From positions 981,478 through 1,045,477 of the forward strand of contig MU008154.1 in NCBI GenBank assembly GCA_010909165.1: DNA of 64,000 nucleotides, given 5' to 3'. Of this stretch, positions 62,414 to 64,000 are shown piece after piece; the first letter of the stretch is position 1, and each line of letters starts with the position of its first letter. Origin of the DNA: Anthoceros angustus. Lineage: Eukaryota; Streptophyta; Anthocerotopsida; Anthocerotales; Anthocerotaceae. The notes beneath the pieces were generated by a model that worked only from the letters and a program-made list of their open reading frames with translations, did not search any database and was not told the origin of the DNA. Both the position numbers and the translations under genes were made by a program.

Positions 62414-64000
62414 TGGAACCACAGCCCGCGCAAGCCCAGCCAGCTTAGGGCGCAGTTCCGTGTTGCTTCTGTATTTTGGTCGCGTGCAAGTGGACCTGAA
62501 TCCTCCCTTGCTGTGTAGAGTTCTCTCTAACACAATGTTGAATGGTCTTCTTCCTTGTAATTAGAGTTCCCAATTGTATATACCTCAAGTTCTCTCATTT
62601 CTGGACCTGGATTCTTTGTTTGCTGTAAGTGAAGTAGATTAATGTGTGCCCTCATCTCACCCTTGTTTGCCACGGTTACACGGACCTGGTACTCCTTCTA
62701 GAAAGGGTACAATCCTTGTGAAAATAAAGAATGGGTGCACTTCTTTTTAAACCTTTTTCTCTTACTTTTGTTATATTTTGCACTAGCAGTGCAGTCATTC
62801 TTGAACATGCTTTTCCCTAGTTTTTGATGTGTATGAATTTGCAATCGAAGCCCTTTACAAAAAATTTTAGAATTACTTCTGGCTCGTGATGTATTTGGAA
62901 CTTTCATTCATTTGACTTGTAGCTGACCAAAAGGCCGGCCTCATTAGAAACAGAATTGGACGGGAGAGAAAAGACATGGCATGAGACATTACGCATGTAT
63001 TTGCATTCACTGCTGCACATACTTGCAAATTGTTGTGTAGCCTTACTATTCATGTTAAGACCGGCATTATATTCACTGGTGCAGGAACTTGCACATTGTT
63101 GTGTAGCCTTACTTATTTACATGAGAACAGCATAATTGCATTCACTGTTGCACATTGTTGTGTAGCCTTACTTATTCACATGAGAACAGCATAATTGCAT
63201 TCACTGCTGCACGAACTTACGCGTACATTGTTCTGTACCCTTGCTTTTCATGCTTGCACATTGTTGTGTAGCCTTGTTTTTCATGTGAGAACGACATTGC
63301 ATTCACCGCTGCATGAACTTGCACATAGTTGTGTAGTATCGCAAACTTGGGGAAAAGTGGTGTTCTTAAGCCCAAGTAATAGCTAATTATTATTATCCTT
63401 AAATTACTAATTTTTATCTAAAATAATTATAAGATTAGTAGATTCCGAGTTAGTGTAGTGTAGTATTCAACACCAGATTGCCAAGAGTCCATTTCCCTAC
63501 AATGTCCTTCAAACGATTTTACAGAATTGTTTTGAGGTAAATATTTTTTAGATTATTTGAGAAAATTAGAGGAGGCAGCCGCAAGTGAGCCCCTCCTCTT
63601 GTGCTAAACCATTCCTCATTCTGATGTGTTCATAATTACTTTTGCTATAGAATCTTTGCATGAATTTCTTTCCCAGCATACCTGTGCCCTTGGCCCTTGG
63701 TTTCCTCCAACCCTTGAAGGATTGCTATCCTTTTTACATAGCACGATGGAGGAAATGGAGCCAAATACTTTGAAACCAAAACCAAAGCCATCCGCTTAAG
63801 CCATAGTGGACTTAAATAAAATTCTTCTTCGTCTTGCTACAAGCTTCATATTCAAATTACTACCGTTATGCTTCAGTCCTAGTGCTCTTTCCAGACTTAG
63901 TGCTTGTTGTTGTTGAGCAAATGATTTTTCCTGTTGCGAAATTTTTGTTCTTCTGTGCGTTTGAGGCTTGCTGATATTCTGAGAGCGCTTCCGCCATCAG
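62414..64000. other. Gene-free end of the window
   Basis: The first 200 bases should be the promoter and leader of the minus-strand PPR gene. Beyond that I see only AT-rich sequence and the minisatellite below. Confidence 0.5.
62998..63340. repeat. Imperfect 55-70 bp minisatellite, about five to six copies
   Basis: Units combine attcactg-tgcac, a-acttgcacattgttgtgtag and ccttactt-ttcatg-gagaac. Length varies between copies. Confidence 0.8.

Overview
The window is nuclear DNA from a land plant. Its genes carry GT-AG introns of roughly 90-400 bp, and the families are plant ones: an IQ67-domain protein, a PLATZ zinc-finger protein, two NPF transporters, a pTAC2-like PPR-SMR protein, SEP2, sorting nexin 1 and receptor-like kinases. 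One small gene (37526-38112, three exons) encodes an SSNA1/DIP13-type coiled-coil protein of basal bodies and flagella. Flowering plants have no flagellated cells, so I infer a plant with swimming sperm, such as a bryophyte, lycophyte or fern. I cannot place it more exactly from sequence alone.

Layout. 1-7.6 kb is AT-rich and repeat-bearing: a secreted DUF26-like gene with a 536-bp tandem duplication of its 5' half, then a tandemly doubled 2.25-kb fragment of a Ty3/gypsy pol gene (integrase plus tail). 7.6-15.3 kb holds an IQD gene and SEP2. 15.5-22.9 kb is mostly minisatellites with no gene I can support. 23-28.6 kb has two tandem related kinases without a recognisable ectodomain. 29.3-32 kb holds a divergent pair: a six-exon small membrane protein (minus) and a membrane-anchored cyclophilin-like protein (plus). 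34.2-36.7 kb has PLATZ and a secreted protein of unknown family. 36.8-42.7 kb is a second AT-rich island with the SSNA1 gene, a basic unknown protein and an acidic repeat membrane protein. 43.3-50.8 kb carries two tandem NPF transporters with nearly the same intron plan, with a possible plastid membrane protein between them. 51.3-52.7 kb is intronless sorting nexin 1. 53.3-59.3 kb is repeats (a 453-bp GGGGCAT array, a GC-rich degenerate array, a decayed transposase gene, a perfect 26-bp hairpin). 59.4-62.4 kb is the pTAC2-like gene (minus), followed by a gene-free stretch with a minisatellite.

The genes do not form a shared pathway. The local themes are tandem duplication (kinases, NPFs, the DUF26 5' end, the retroelement fragment) and heavy minisatellite load. 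Three genes (the minus-strand membrane protein, the cyclophilin-like protein and SSNA1) only appear when short exons are joined by splice sites of matching phase. Those models are from reading the sequence and have no transcript support here.
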